Shown here: positions 18,163 through 26,856 of the stretch, in pieces | How the letters are laid out: each line of letters opens with the position of its first letter | Numbering within the stretch: position 1 is the stretch's first letter | Source: Pelagimonas varians | GTDB taxonomy: Bacteria > Pseudomonadota > Alphaproteobacteria > Rhodobacterales > Rhodobacteraceae | NCBI RefSeq assembly: GCF_003208435.1 | Contig: NZ_QKMF01000001.1 | Coordinates: 248,001-312,000 of the forward strand | Direction of reading: 5' to 3' | Length of the DNA: 64,000 nucleotides | Position numbers and translations under genes: made by a program | The notes under the pieces: generated by a model | The model's input: the letters and a program-made list of their open reading frames with translations, nothing else | Database searches by the model: none | Told to the model about the DNA's origin: nothing

Positions 18163-19979
18163 TATTCAACCGTTACAGACTTGGCCAAGTTGCGCGGCTG
18201 ATCGACGTCTGTACCCTTGGCGACGGCGGTGTGATAGGCCAACAGCTGGGCTGGCAAAGCATAAAGCAGGGGTGAAAGAACTTCGGGTACGGCGGGCAGT
18301 ACAACTGTGCGCCAAACGTCTTCACCGGCGGCCTCAGCGCCAGCGGCATCGGTGATCAAAACCACCTTTCCGCCGCGTGCCATGACCTCTTGCATGTTGG
18401 ACACGGTCTTTTCAAACAGGCTGTCTTTGGGGGCAAATACCACCACGGGCATATGTTGGTCGATCAGTGCAATTGGACCGTGCTTCAGCTCGCCTGACGC
18501 ATAGGCTTCTGCGTGTATGTAGCTGATTTCTTTTAGTTTTAACGCGCCTTCAAGGGCGAGCGGATACATTAGGCCACGGCCGAGGAAAAGAACATCACGC
18601 GACTCTGCCAAGCGGCTGGAAATGCTGGAAAAATCAGCATCCCTGTCCAGCGCAGCATTGAAGGTTCCGGGCATTGCGCGCAGCCCTTCAAGGATGTCCT
18701 CAAGCCGGTCTTGGGTCATGCGGCCCCGTTCTACAGCAGCCTTAAGGGCCAGCAATAACAGAACGTTCAACTGGCAGGTAAAGGCTTTGGTCGAAGCCAC
18801 GCCAATTTCTGCGCCTGCGTGGATGGGCAAGGCCAGGTCGCTTTCCCGCGCGATCGAGCTTTCGGAGACATTGACCACCGAGAAAATCTTGTCGGCTTTG
18901 CCTTGGCAATAGCGCAGCGCGGCCAAAGTATCTGCTGTCTCGCCTGACTGGCTGACAAACAGGGCTGCGGTGCCTTTGGTGATCGGGGGTTCCCGGTAGC
19001 GAAACTCGGAGGCAACATCCACTTCGACGGGCATGCCAGCCAGTTGTTCGAACCAGTATTTCGCGGTGAAACATGCGTAGAATGCCGTGCCGCAGGCGAC
19101 CATTGTCAAACGGTCAATCTTGGAAAAGTCGATACCGGGATCGGGCAGGGCGATGCCATGTTCCGTGACATAGGCCGACAAGGCATTGGCCAGAACCGAA
19201 GGTTGCTCGGCTATTTCTTTTGCCATGAAGTGTTTGTAGCCATCTTTATCAACGCGCGCCGCGTCCACCTGAATGGTTTTTTGTTCGCGGTTGACCAATC
19301 GGCCTTCGGCATCGCGGATCTCAACACTGGTCCGGGTCAGGATGGCGCTGTCACCTTCCTCAAGATAAGTGACTTGATTGGTCATCGGTGCCAAAGCAAA
19401 AGCATCAGACCCGACATACATTTCACCGTCACCATGCCCGATGGCAAGCGGAGAGCCTTTGCGCGCGGCGATCATCAAATCCTGCTCGCCCTCAAACAAA
19501 AACGCCAGCGCAAAAGCCCCCTCAAGCCGGCCAAGGGTCGCCATCGCGGCCTCGGTTGCGGATTTCCCAGAGGCTAGGAATTGATGCGTCAGCAGGGCAA
19601 TGGTTTCCGTGTCGGTTTGGGTTTGCGGCTCGATACCGGCTTGGGCCAGTTCTGCGCGCAACTCCTTGTAATTTTCGATAATCCCGTTGTGGACCACCGC
19701 CACATCACCGGCGCGATGCGGGTGGGCATTGGCGACGGTTGGCGCGCCATGTGTCGCCCATCGGGTGTGGCCAATGCCGGATTTCCCGGCCAGCGGATCG
19801 TGGACCAGCAAATCAGACAGATTAACCAATTTTCCGACAGCCCGACGGCGGGCCAGTTTGCCATCGTTGATTGTGGCAATTCCGGCGCTGTCATAGCCGC
19901 GATACTCCAACCGCCGCAGCGCATCGACCAGAATAGGGGCCACCTCATGGGTTCCAAGTACACCGACAATGCCACACAT
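18162..19979 (-). CDS. glmS: Glucosamine-fructose-6-phosphate aminotransferase
   Basis: Makes glucosamine-6-phosphate from fructose-6-phosphate and glutamine, the entry to UDP-GlcNAc. The 605 residues begin with MCGIVGV, whose Cys2 is the glutaminase nucleophile, followed by LEYRGYDSAGIA and the GHTRWATHG motif. Two SIS domains (FVSQSGETADTLAAL; FLGRGLMYPLALEGALKLKE) follow, ending in NLAKSVTVE. The frame is open to 20165, but the conserved N-terminus fixes the start at 19979. It follows glmU by 52 bases. Confidence 0.97.
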   Translation of the reverse strand: MCGIVGVLGTHEVAPILVDALRRLEYRGYDSAGIATINDGKLARRRAVGKLVNLSDLLVHDPLAGKSGIGHTRWATHGAPTVANAHPHRAGDVAVVHNGIIENYKELRAELAQAGIEPQTQTDTETIALLTHQFLASGKSATEAAMATLGRLEGAFALAFLFEGEQDLMIAARKGSPLAIGHGDGEMYVGSDAFALAPMTNQVTYLEEGDSAILTRTSVEIRDAEGRLVNREQKTIQVDAARVDKDGYKHFMAKEIAEQPSVLANALSAYVTEHGIALPDPGIDFSKIDRLTMVACGTAFYACFTAKYWFEQLAGMPVEVDVASEFRYREPPITKGTAALFVSQSGETADTLAALRYCQGKADKIFSVVNVSESSIARESDLALPIHAGAEIGVASTKAFTCQLNVLLLLALKAAVERGRMTQDRLEDILEGLRAMPGTFNAALDRDADFSSISSRLAESRDVLFLGRGLMYPLALEGALKLKEISYIHAEAYASGELKHGPIALIDQHMPVVVFAPKDSLFEKTVSNMQEVMARGGKVVLITDAAGAEAAGEDVWRTVVLPAVPEVLSPLLYALPAQLLAYHTAVAKGTDVDQPRNLAKSVTVE

Positions 19980-20031
19980 GTTCAAATCCTCTTTCTGCTC
20001 AGATCCCCTAAAGGGGGCGCAAATTTTAAAA

Positions 20032-21387
20032 TTAGTCTTTTTGGGCTTGCTGTTTGGCCTTTTTGGCACGCAGCATCGCGAATAATTTCGTTGCAAGCCC
20101 GGGCTTGGAAACTTGTTTGGCGCGGCCAATGGCCAACGCGCCGTCTGGCACATTTTCTGTGACAACCGATCCGCTGGCCGTCATCGCTTCGTTGCCGACA
20201 CTGACGGGGGCCACCAGCATAGTGCTGGACCCGATAAAGGCGTCCCTGCCGATGGTGGTTTTGTGTTTAAACACGCCGTCATAATTGCAAGTGATTGTTC
20301 CAGCACCAATATTTGTGCGTTCCCCGATTTCGGCATCGCCGATATACGTCAGGTGGTTGACCTTGGCACCTTGATGCACCTGCGCGTTCTTGATCTCGAC
20401 AAAGTTGCCGACATGGGTGTCTTCTGCCAGCTCTGCACCGGGGCGCAGACGGGCATAGGGGCCAACTGTTGCGCCGCGGCTGACATGCGCGCCCTCAAGA
20501 TGTGAAAACGCCCGAATGCGGGCTTCGCTTTCGACGGTGACACCGGGGCCGAAGATCACATAAGGCTCCACCTCGGCGTCGCGGCCAATGACAGTGTCCC
20601 AAGCCAAAAACGTTGTGTCCGGCGCATGCATTGTGACACCGTTGTCCAGCAGCTCTGCGCGCGCAAGGGTTTGAAAACCGGCTTCGGCGCTTGCCAGCTC
20701 GGACCGTGAATTTACACCCAGTGTTTCGGCTTCCGGGCAGCGGACAACACCGGCGGTCAGACCGCGTGATTTTGCAATCGCGACAATGTCGGTCAGATAG
20801 TATTCGCCCGAAGCGTTGTTGTTGCCAACGGCGTCAATCAAATCGAATAGCACTTCCGCTTTGGCGGAAATAACACCTGAATTACAAAGCCTTAAAGAAC
20901 GTTCCAGCGGTGAGGCGTCTTTAAATTCGACAATGCGCATCAGCTCGTCGCCATCGGTGATCAAACGGCCATACCGGCCCGGATCAATTGCATCAAAGCC
21001 CAAGACAACAACGTCATTTGAAACGCGGGCCTGTGTGATGGCCGCAAGGGTTTCTTCGCGGATAAACGGAGTGTCACCGTACAAAACGATCGCATCGCCC
21101 TCAAACCCGTCAAGCGCGGGACGGGCCTGTGCGACTGCATGGGCGGTGCCCAGCTGTTCGGTTTGCAGGGCAATCTGGATTTCGGGATCAAACTCATGCG
21201 CCGATGCTTGAACCAAGTCAGCGCCATGCCCGGCAACAACAACAGTTTTTTCCGGCTCAAGCACCAGACCGGCGCGCAGGGCGTGCCACAACATCGGGGC
21301 ATGGGCAATTTTGTGCAGTACTTTCGGCAAATCCGATTGCATGCGGGTTCCCTTGCCAGCGGCAAGTACGATTAAGGCAATGCTCAA
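20032..21387 (-). CDS. glmU: Bifunctional GlmU, UDP-GlcNAc pyrophosphorylase
   Basis: Acetylates glucosamine-1-phosphate and then couples it to UTP, giving UDP-GlcNAc for peptidoglycan and LPS. The 451 residues have an N-terminal nucleotidyltransferase with LAAGKGTRMQSDLPKVLH, QTEQLGTAHAV and YGDTPF, then a left-handed beta-helix acyltransferase with GRDAEVEPYV, HLEGAHV, TYIGDAEIGERTNIGAGT and a basic C-terminal tail. It heads the operon glmU-glmS-PNPOx-like-alkD, and is divergent from gph. Confidence 0.97.
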   Translation of the reverse strand: MSIALIVLAAGKGTRMQSDLPKVLHKIAHAPMLWHALRAGLVLEPEKTVVVAGHGADLVQASAHEFDPEIQIALQTEQLGTAHAVAQARPALDGFEGDAIVLYGDTPFIREETLAAITQARVSNDVVVLGFDAIDPGRYGRLITDGDELMRIVEFKDASPLERSLRLCNSGVISAKAEVLFDLIDAVGNNNASGEYYLTDIVAIAKSRGLTAGVVRCPEAETLGVNSRSELASAEAGFQTLARAELLDNGVTMHAPDTTFLAWDTVIGRDAEVEPYVIFGPGVTVESEARIRAFSHLEGAHVSRGATVGPYARLRPGAELAEDTHVGNFVEIKNAQVHQGAKVNHLTYIGDAEIGERTNIGAGTITCNYDGVFKHKTTIGRDAFIGSSTMLVAPVSVGNEAMTASGSVVTENVPDGALAIGRAKQVSKPGLATKLFAMLRAKKAKQQAQKD

Positions 21388-21491
21388 AAACTCAATCCCA
21401 TTTGTCTTTTGCTTGTCGCCGTTTTATCGCTTTGAACAAATAGGGCAAGCCAAGACTGGTCACGCTTGGTTTCCGGTTATGACAAAGGGGC

Positions 21492-22163
21492 ATGGGCATG
21501 AAGCGATGCGTAATATTTGATCTCGACGGCACACTGGCCGATACCAGCGGCGATTTGATTGCGTCGGCCAATCATTGTTTTGCGCAGATGGGGATAGATG
21601 AGAGGCTTGATCCGCTGTTGGACGCCGGCACAGCGGTGCGCGGCGGTCGGGCAATGCTGACGCTGGGCCTGACCCGTGCGGGATTAATGTCCGAAGAAAC
21701 CGTCACCCGCTGGTATCCCGAATTGCTCACCGCTTATGACGACGCGATTGACCATCACACAGTGATGTACCCCGGCGCGGTTGAGGCCGTCGAAGATTTG
21801 CGCCGCGCCGATTATGCCGTAGGGATCTGCACCAACAAGCCCGCCGCTTTGGCCGAAAAGCTGCTGCGCAGTTTGGGGGTGAGAGACATGTTTGCTTCCA
21901 TGATCGGGGCGGACACGATGCCGACGCGCAAGCCGGATGTCGCCCCGTATTGGGCGGCAGTTGATCGCGCTGGCGGACGGCGCGATGCGTCACTTTTGGT
22001 GGGCGATAGTGTAACGGATCGCAACACGTCCGCGGCGGCCGGGGTGCCGTCAATCTTGGTGACTTTTGCGGTGGGCGGCGAAGATGTGCATCCCCTGAAG
22101 CCGGAAAGCGTGATTGACCATTTTCACGAACTGGTGCCCGAAGTCATACGTCTAATCGGCTGA
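21492..22163 (+). CDS. gph: HAD-family phosphoglycolate phosphatase
   Basis: A 223-residue HAD phosphatase. The catalytic motif I FDLDGTLADTSGD holds the nucleophile Asp; motif III is the Lys in ADTMPTRKPDVAP and motif IV is LLVGDSVTDRNTSAAAG. An alpha-helical C1 cap fits phosphoglycolate phosphatase, which clears 2-phosphoglycolate from DNA repair or oxygenase reactions. The exact substrate of HAD proteins is hard to fix from sequence. The ATG at 21492 follows AAAGGGG; another ATG at 21498 is possible. Confidence 0.85.
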   Translation: MGMKRCVIFDLDGTLADTSGDLIASANHCFAQMGIDERLDPLLDAGTAVRGGRAMLTLGLTRAGLMSEETVTRWYPELLTAYDDAIDHHTVMYPGAVEAVEDLRRADYAVGICTNKPAALAEKLLRSLGVRDMFASMIGADTMPTRKPDVAPYWAAVDRAGGRRDASLLVGDSVTDRNTSAAAGVPSILVTFAVGGEDVHPLKPESVIDHFHELVPEVIRLIG

Positions 22164-22256
22164 TTTCCGGTGAACTATGCATGAAACGACTATTTCCTTT
22201 TTTGAAATGTCGCGAATACGTCTTTCGATCAGATTGCCATCGCGCAAGGATACGGC

Positions 22257-23450
22257 ATGACTGAGAATTTTTCGGGTAGTTTCACCCAACAAGAACCCAT
22301 CCCCCAAGACGGGATCGATGCCGCCTTGGCGGTGATGCAAAGCGGGCGTTTGCACCGCTATAATGTCGCTGAAGGGGAGCTGGCCGAGGCCGCTTTGCTT
22401 GAGCGCGAATTCGCAGAGCAAATGGGCGCGCGATTCTGCGTAGCGGTCGCGTCGGGCGGTTATGCGCTGGCCAATGCTCTGCGTGCGGTTGGGGTTGTGC
22501 CGGGCGATACCGTGCTGACCAATGCCTTTACGCTGGCCCCTGTGCCGGGCGCGATTGCCAGCGTCGGTGCCAAGCCGGTGTTCGTTGGAGTCACCGAAGA
22601 TCTGGTGATTGATCTCGACGACTTGGAGACTAAGCTGGATCAAGCAAAAGTGTTGATGCTGAGCCATATGCGCGGCCATCTGTGCGACATGGACCGCTTG
22701 TTGGAGATGTGCAACGCGACCGGTGTCCAGGTGATCGAGGATTGCGCCCACACTATGGGGGCGAAATGGCGCGGCGTGCCGTCCGGCCGTCAGGGGATTG
22801 TCGGCTGTTATTCTGCGCAAACCTATAAACACGTCAATTCCGGTGAAGGCGGGTTTCTGATCACTGATGACGAAGACGTGGCTGCGCGGGCGATCATGCT
22901 TTCTGGATCATACATGCTGTATGGACGTCACCTTGCTGCACCGTCACCAGAGGTTTTTGAGCGGGTGAAATACACAACGCCAAACGTGTCTGGCCGTATG
23001 GATAACCTGCGTGCAGCGATCTTGCGGCCGCAATTGCGCGATTTGGAGACACAGGTCCGGCGTTGGAATGAACGCTATGAAACCGTTGAAGCCGGATTGC
23101 AGAACACGCCGGGCCTGCGCTTGGTCACCCGCGATGATCGGGCGCGTCCTGTTGGGTCTTCGATCCAGTTTCTTTTGCTGGATTGGTCGCCGGAGCGTGT
23201 GAACAAGGTGATTGCGCGCTGCGCGGATCGCGGAGTTGAGCTCAAATGGTTTGGCGGGGCCGAACCTGCCGGTTTCACTTCGCGGTATGACAGCTGGCGC
23301 TATGCCAACGCCGAGCCGATGCCTGCCAGTGACCGGATTTTGGCTGGCATCGTTGACATGCGCCTGCCGCTGACGTTTTCGCTAGACGATTGCGCCTTGA
23401 TTGCTCGGATCATTCGGGCCGAAGTCGGTGCCGTGTGGCAAACCCCATAA
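22257..23450 (+). CDS. DegT/DnrJ/EryC1/StrS-family aminotransferase
   Basis: A 397-residue fold-type I PLP enzyme. Motifs are CVAVASGGYALANAL (phosphate-binding region), VIEDCAHTMGAKWRG (the Asp that contacts the pyridine nitrogen) and CYSAQTYKHVNSGEGG, whose Lys is the expected Schiff-base residue. Members usually aminate keto-sugars for surface polysaccharides or antibiotics, but there are no sugar genes next to it here, so the substrate is open. It stands alone after gph and ends at a strong terminator. Confidence 0.85.
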   Translation: MTENFSGSFTQQEPIPQDGIDAALAVMQSGRLHRYNVAEGELAEAALLEREFAEQMGARFCVAVASGGYALANALRAVGVVPGDTVLTNAFTLAPVPGAIASVGAKPVFVGVTEDLVIDLDDLETKLDQAKVLMLSHMRGHLCDMDRLLEMCNATGVQVIEDCAHTMGAKWRGVPSGRQGIVGCYSAQTYKHVNSGEGGFLITDDEDVAARAIMLSGSYMLYGRHLAAPSPEVFERVKYTTPNVSGRMDNLRAAILRPQLRDLETQVRRWNERYETVEAGLQNTPGLRLVTRDDRARPVGSSIQFLLLDWSPERVNKVIARCADRGVELKWFGGAEPAGFTSRYDSWRYANAEPMPASDRILAGIVDMRLPLTFSLDDCALIARIIRAEVGAVWQTP

Positions 23451-23478
23451 AACAAGGGCTTTTGTCCACTGCTACTAG

Positions 23479-23510
23479 AAAAACCCTGCGCCTTTTGGCG
23501 TAGGGTTTTT
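23479..23510 (+). terminator. Rho-independent terminator after the aminotransferase
   Basis: A 14-base stem (AAAAACCCTGCGCC with GGCGTAGGGTTTTT, one G-T pair) closes a TTTT loop and ends in six Ts. It isolates the leucine operon from upstream transcription. Confidence 0.9.
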
Positions 23511-23519
23511 TCATGCCGC

Positions 23520-23548
23520 TTGACCCGACTCAGAAAATGCGCTTATTA
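23520..23548 (+). promoter_or_regulatory. Sigma-70-type promoter of the ivd operon
   Basis: TTGACC and TTATTA are spaced exactly 17 bases, 41 bases before the ivd start codon. It is the clearest promoter in the window. The predicted transcription start near 23555 falls inside the operator described next. Confidence 0.65.
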
Positions 23549-23550
23549 AC

Positions 23551-23564
23551 TGAACACACGTTCA
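23551..23564. promoter_or_regulatory. Palindromic operator at the ivd promoter
   Basis: TGAAC-ACAC-GTTCA is a perfect inverted repeat placed just after the -10 box, where a bound repressor would block initiation. The shape resembles sites of TetR-family acyl-CoA-responsive repressors. A second, wider repeat (GCGCTTATT / AATAAGCGC, 23539-23572) encloses it. No regulator gene is in view. Confidence 0.5.
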
Positions 23565-23588
23565 ATAAGCGCGAGGAGGCGCTGCGTA

Positions 23589-24752
23589 ATGTTCCTGGCC
23601 AGCATGAATTTCGACCTTGGTGAAGACGTCAATGCCCTGCGCGACATGGTGCACAAATGGGCGCAAGAGCGGGTCAAGCCGATGGCGGCTGAAATTGACC
23701 GCTCCAATAATTTCCCCAATGAACTGTGGACCGAAATGGGCGAGCTGGGTTTGCTTGGCGTCACAGTGCCCGAAGAATTCGGCGGCGCGCAGATGTCCTA
23801 TCTTGCGCATGTGATTGTGGTCGAGGAAATCGCCCGCGCCAGCGCGTCGGTGTCTTTGTCCTACGGGGCGCATTCCAACCTGTGTGTGAATCAGATCAAG
23901 CTGAACGGCACGGACGAGCAGCGCCGCAAATACTTGCCCGGTCTGCTGTCGGGTGAACATGTCGGCGCTTTGGCCATGTCAGAGCCCGGTGCCGGATCCG
24001 ACGTTGTTTCGATGAAGCTGCGCGCCGAAAAGCGCAATGACCGCTTTGTTCTGAACGGTAACAAATACTGGATCACCAACGGCCCCGACGCCGATACGCT
24101 GGTCGTTTATGCCAAAACCGACCCCGATGCAGGGGCCAAGGGCATCACCGCCTTTATCGTCGAAAAATCCATGACCGGTTTTTCAACCAGCCCGCATTTC
24201 GACAAGATGGGGATGCGTGGATCGAACACCGCTGAGCTGATCTTTGAGAACGTCGAAGTGCCCTTTGAAAACGTGCTGGGCGAAGAGGGCAAGGGCGTGC
24301 GCGTCTTGATGTCCGGCCTTGATTACGAGCGCGTGGTTCTGGCCGGTGTCGGCACTGGCATCATGGCCGCCTGTATGGACGAAGTGATGCCCTATGTGGC
24401 CGAGCGTAAGCAATTCGGCCAGCCAATCGGGAACTTCCAGCTGATGCAGGGCAAGATCGCGGATATGTACACAGCGATGAATTCCGCCCGCGCTTATGTG
24501 TACGAAGTGGCCCGCGCCTGTGATCGCGGCACCGTGACCCGTCAGGATGCTGCGGCGTGCTGCCTATATGCGTCCGAGCAGGCGATGGTGCAGTCACATC
24601 AGGCGGTTCAAGCGCTTGGCGGGGCCGGTTTTCTGGCAGATGCGGCGGTTGGCCGTTTGTTCCGCGATGCAAAATTGATGGAAATCGGGGCTGGCACAAG
24701 CGAAATTCGCCGTATGTTGATCGGGCGCGAGTTGATGGGCAAAATGCTCTGA
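23589..24752 (+). CDS. ivd: Isovaleryl-CoA dehydrogenase
   Basis: FAD acyl-CoA dehydrogenase oxidising isovaleryl-CoA to 3-methylcrotonyl-CoA in leucine breakdown, passing electrons to ETF. The 387 residues show [35 protein letters not shown] and the C-terminal [20 protein letters not shown] and [16 protein letters not shown]. The Glu in [11 protein letters not shown] (about residue 247) matches the catalytic base position of isovaleryl-CoA dehydrogenases, unlike the C-terminal Glu of other family members. GAGGAGG lies ten bases upstream of the ATG. First gene of the operon. Confidence 0.93.
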   Translation: MFLASMNFDLGEDVNALRDMVHKWAQERVKPMAAEIDRSNNFPNELWTEMGELGLLGVTVPEEFGGAQMSYLAHVIVVEEIARASASVSLSYGAHSNLCVNQIKLNGTDEQRRKYLPGLLSGEHVGALAMSEPGAGSDVVSMKLRAEKRNDRFVLNGNKYWITNGPDADTLVVYAKTDPDAGAKGITAFIVEKSMTGFSTSPHFDKMGMRGSNTAELIFENVEVPFENVLGEEGKGVRVLMSGLDYERVVLAGVGTGIMAACMDEVMPYVAERKQFGQPIGNFQLMQGKIADMYTAMNSARAYVYEVARACDRGTVTRQDAAACCLYASEQAMVQSHQAVQALGGAGFLADAAVGRLFRDAKLMEIGAGTSEIRRMLIGRELMGKML

Positions 24753-24760
24753 TCACGTGC

Positions 24761-24783
24761 AGGCCGGGCAGGGTGTCCGGCCT
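24761..24783 (+). terminator. Hairpin after ivd, possible attenuator
   Basis: AGGCCGG and CCGGCCT form a seven-base stem with a nine-base loop, followed by CTTTC. The T run is short, so it is more likely to stabilise the ivd message or lower downstream expression than to stop transcription. Confidence 0.45.
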
Positions 24784-24805
24784 CTTTCAAACATCAGGAG
24801 CCCAT

Positions 24806-25282
24806 ATGCGCCTTTTCAGCCTTCTTTGTATTCTGGCCGCCGCGCCCGCCGCTGCGCAGGATTTGAACTATTCGGACCATGCCACTGACGCCTGTATGCA
24901 GAGCGGGAGCGACCATGGTGACTGTATCGGTTTGTCCGCACTTCAGTGTATGCAAGACACGCCTGGCGGGTTTTCGACCTATGGCGAAGGCGGGTGTCTG
25001 AACGCCGAATTGGAGTATTGGGACCGGTTGCTCAACGTCAATTACAAGGCACGCATGGCGGCTTCAAAACGCAATGACGTTGCAAATGACGGCTTTGGTC
25101 CCAGTCAGGCCGAGGCTTTGAAAATGATGCAGCGCGCTTGGATTGCCTACCGCGATGCGAAATGTGATTTTGAGCGCAGTCAATGGGGTGGCGGAACGGG
25201 CGGTGGTCCTGCGACGCTCAACTGTTTGATGTACGAAACCGCGCATCAATCTGTTTTCCTTGGGCTTTATTCGAATTACTGA
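24806..25282 (+). CDS. Exported LprI/DUF1311-like protein
   Basis: A 158-residue protein with a signal peptide (MRLFSLLCILAAAPAAAQ) and several cysteines. The segment LNAELEYWDRLLNVNYKARM followed by LKMMQRAWIAYRDAKCDFE is typical of the LprI (DUF1311) domain, first described in lysozyme-inhibitor-like proteins. AGGAG at 24796 fixes the start. Its stop overlaps the acyl-CoA synthetase start (TGATG), so it is translated within the leucine operon even though it is a periplasmic protein with no obvious link to the pathway. Confidence 0.8.
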   Translation: MRLFSLLCILAAAPAAAQDLNYSDHATDACMQSGSDHGDCIGLSALQCMQDTPGGFSTYGEGGCLNAELEYWDRLLNVNYKARMAASKRNDVANDGFGPSQAEALKMMQRAWIAYRDAKCDFERSQWGGGTGGGPATLNCLMYETAHQSVFLGLYSNY

Positions 25283-26856
25283 TGTTGGAGCGCGGGTTAT
25301 CATATGACGCCCTCAGGGCTGCAGGATTGGGCGATGTTCCAAAACTTTTGAACATGGCCGCACAGGTCTGCGATGATTGGGTGGATCGCAATGCAGATCG
25401 TCTGGCCATCATTGATCTGTCAGAGGGCCCGCGCAAGGACATCACCTATAGCGACCTGCAAAAACTCAGCTGGCAAGTGCAGGCTGAACTGGTGGCGCGC
25501 GGTGTGCGCTCCGGTGACCGAGTAGGCGTCTTGTTGGGGCAATCGCCGCTTTGCGCGGCGGCCCATATCGCGGCATGGCGGATGGGGGCGATTTCGGTGC
25601 CTTTGTTCAAGCTGTTTCGCCATGATGCACTGGCGTCCAGAATAGCCAACTCCGGCATGCAAGCCGTTGTTTCCGATGAAGAAGGGGCCAAAATGCTGGC
25701 CACTTTCGATTTGGATATCGTCTTGCGTTCCGATCTAAGCGATCCAGTGCCGCAACCCAGCGTTCAAACCAATGCCAATGATCCGGCGATTATCATCTAC
25801 ACCTCTGGCACCACAGGCAAACCAAAGGGCGCGCTTCATGCGCACCGCATGCTGAGCGGCCATCTACCCGGTGTGGAAATAAGCCATGATTTTCTGGGTT
25901 TGGAGGGGGATGTTCTTTGGACACCCGCAGATTGGGCGTGGATCGGCGGCCTCTTTGATGTGTTGATGCCTGGCCTTGCATTGGGTGTTCCGGTTGTTGC
26001 TGCGCGTATGGCCCGCTTCAATGTCGAAGAGTGCATTAATATAGTCGAACAAACATCTGTGAAAAATGTATTTTTCCCTCCAACGGCTCTCCGGATGCTT
26101 CGGTCGGAAAGCGCGCAAATCGATGGCCTAAGGTCTGTTGCATCTGGCGGCGAACCGCTTGGGGCTGAAATGTTGGCATGGGGGCGTAAATCGCTCGGCG
26201 TTGAAATCAATGAATTCTACGGGCAGACCGAATGCAACATGGTGGCGAGTTCCTGCGGTGCCTTGTTCACCGCCCGGCCCGGTGCGATCGGCAAAGCCGT
26301 GCCGGGGTTCGACGTGGCAGTGATTGACGAAGACGGTGTTGAGACCGACGGAGAAGGCGATATTGCGGTTCGCTGCGGTGCACCCTCTATGTTGTTGGAA
26401 TATTGGAATAACCCCACAGAAACTGCCCGAAAGTTTCGCGGTGACTGGCTGGTGATGGGGGATCGCGGTGTGATCGAAGACGGTTTTTTACGGTTTGTAG
26501 GACGTGATGATGACGTCATCACCTCTGGCGGCTACCGCATCGGCCCGTCCGAGATTGAAGACTGTTTGCTGACGCATTCTGGCGTCGTAACGGTGGGTGT
26601 TGTCGGCAAACCTGATCCGCTGAGAACTGAAATTGTAAAAGCTTATGTTGTTCAAAAACAAGGCGTTAACCTTTCGGAAATAGATCTTCAGACATGGGTC
26701 AAGGATCGGCTGGCAAGCTATTCTTACCCAAGGGAAATCACGTTTGTAGACGAATTGCCTATGACGGTGACCGGCAAGGTCATCCGCAAAGAACTCAAAG
26801 CCCGCGCAACTGCCGAGGCAAAAATAGACATCTCGAAAGAGCAGGAGGCGACATGA
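25282..26856 (+). CDS. AMP-dependent acyl-CoA synthetase
   Basis: A 524-residue ANL-superfamily ligase that activates a carboxylic acid to its CoA thioester through an adenylate. Motifs are [19 protein letters not shown] (P-loop-like), [29 protein letters not shown] and the C-terminal catalytic Lys in [13 protein letters not shown]. In leucine/isovalerate operons this enzyme is expected to act on a short branched acid or acetoacetate; the substrate cannot be fixed here. The start at 25282 gives TGATG overlap with the previous gene. Confidence 0.88.
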   Translation: MLERGLSYDALRAAGLGDVPKLLNMAAQVCDDWVDRNADRLAIIDLSEGPRKDITYSDLQKLSWQVQAELVARGVRSGDRVGVLLGQSPLCAAAHIAAWRMGAISVPLFKLFRHDALASRIANSGMQAVVSDEEGAKMLATFDLDIVLRSDLSDPVPQPSVQTNANDPAIIIYTSGTTGKPKGALHAHRMLSGHLPGVEISHDFLGLEGDVLWTPADWAWIGGLFDVLMPGLALGVPVVAARMARFNVEECINIVEQTSVKNVFFPPTALRMLRSESAQIDGLRSVASGGEPLGAEMLAWGRKSLGVEINEFYGQTECNMVASSCGALFTARPGAIGKAVPGFDVAVIDEDGVETDGEGDIAVRCGAPSMLLEYWNNPTETARKFRGDWLVMGDRGVIEDGFLRFVGRDDDVITSGGYRIGPSEIEDCLLTHSGVVTVGVVGKPDPLRTEIVKAYVVQKQGVNLSEIDLQTWVKDRLASYSYPREITFVDELPMTVTGKVIRKELKARATAEAKIDISKEQEAT

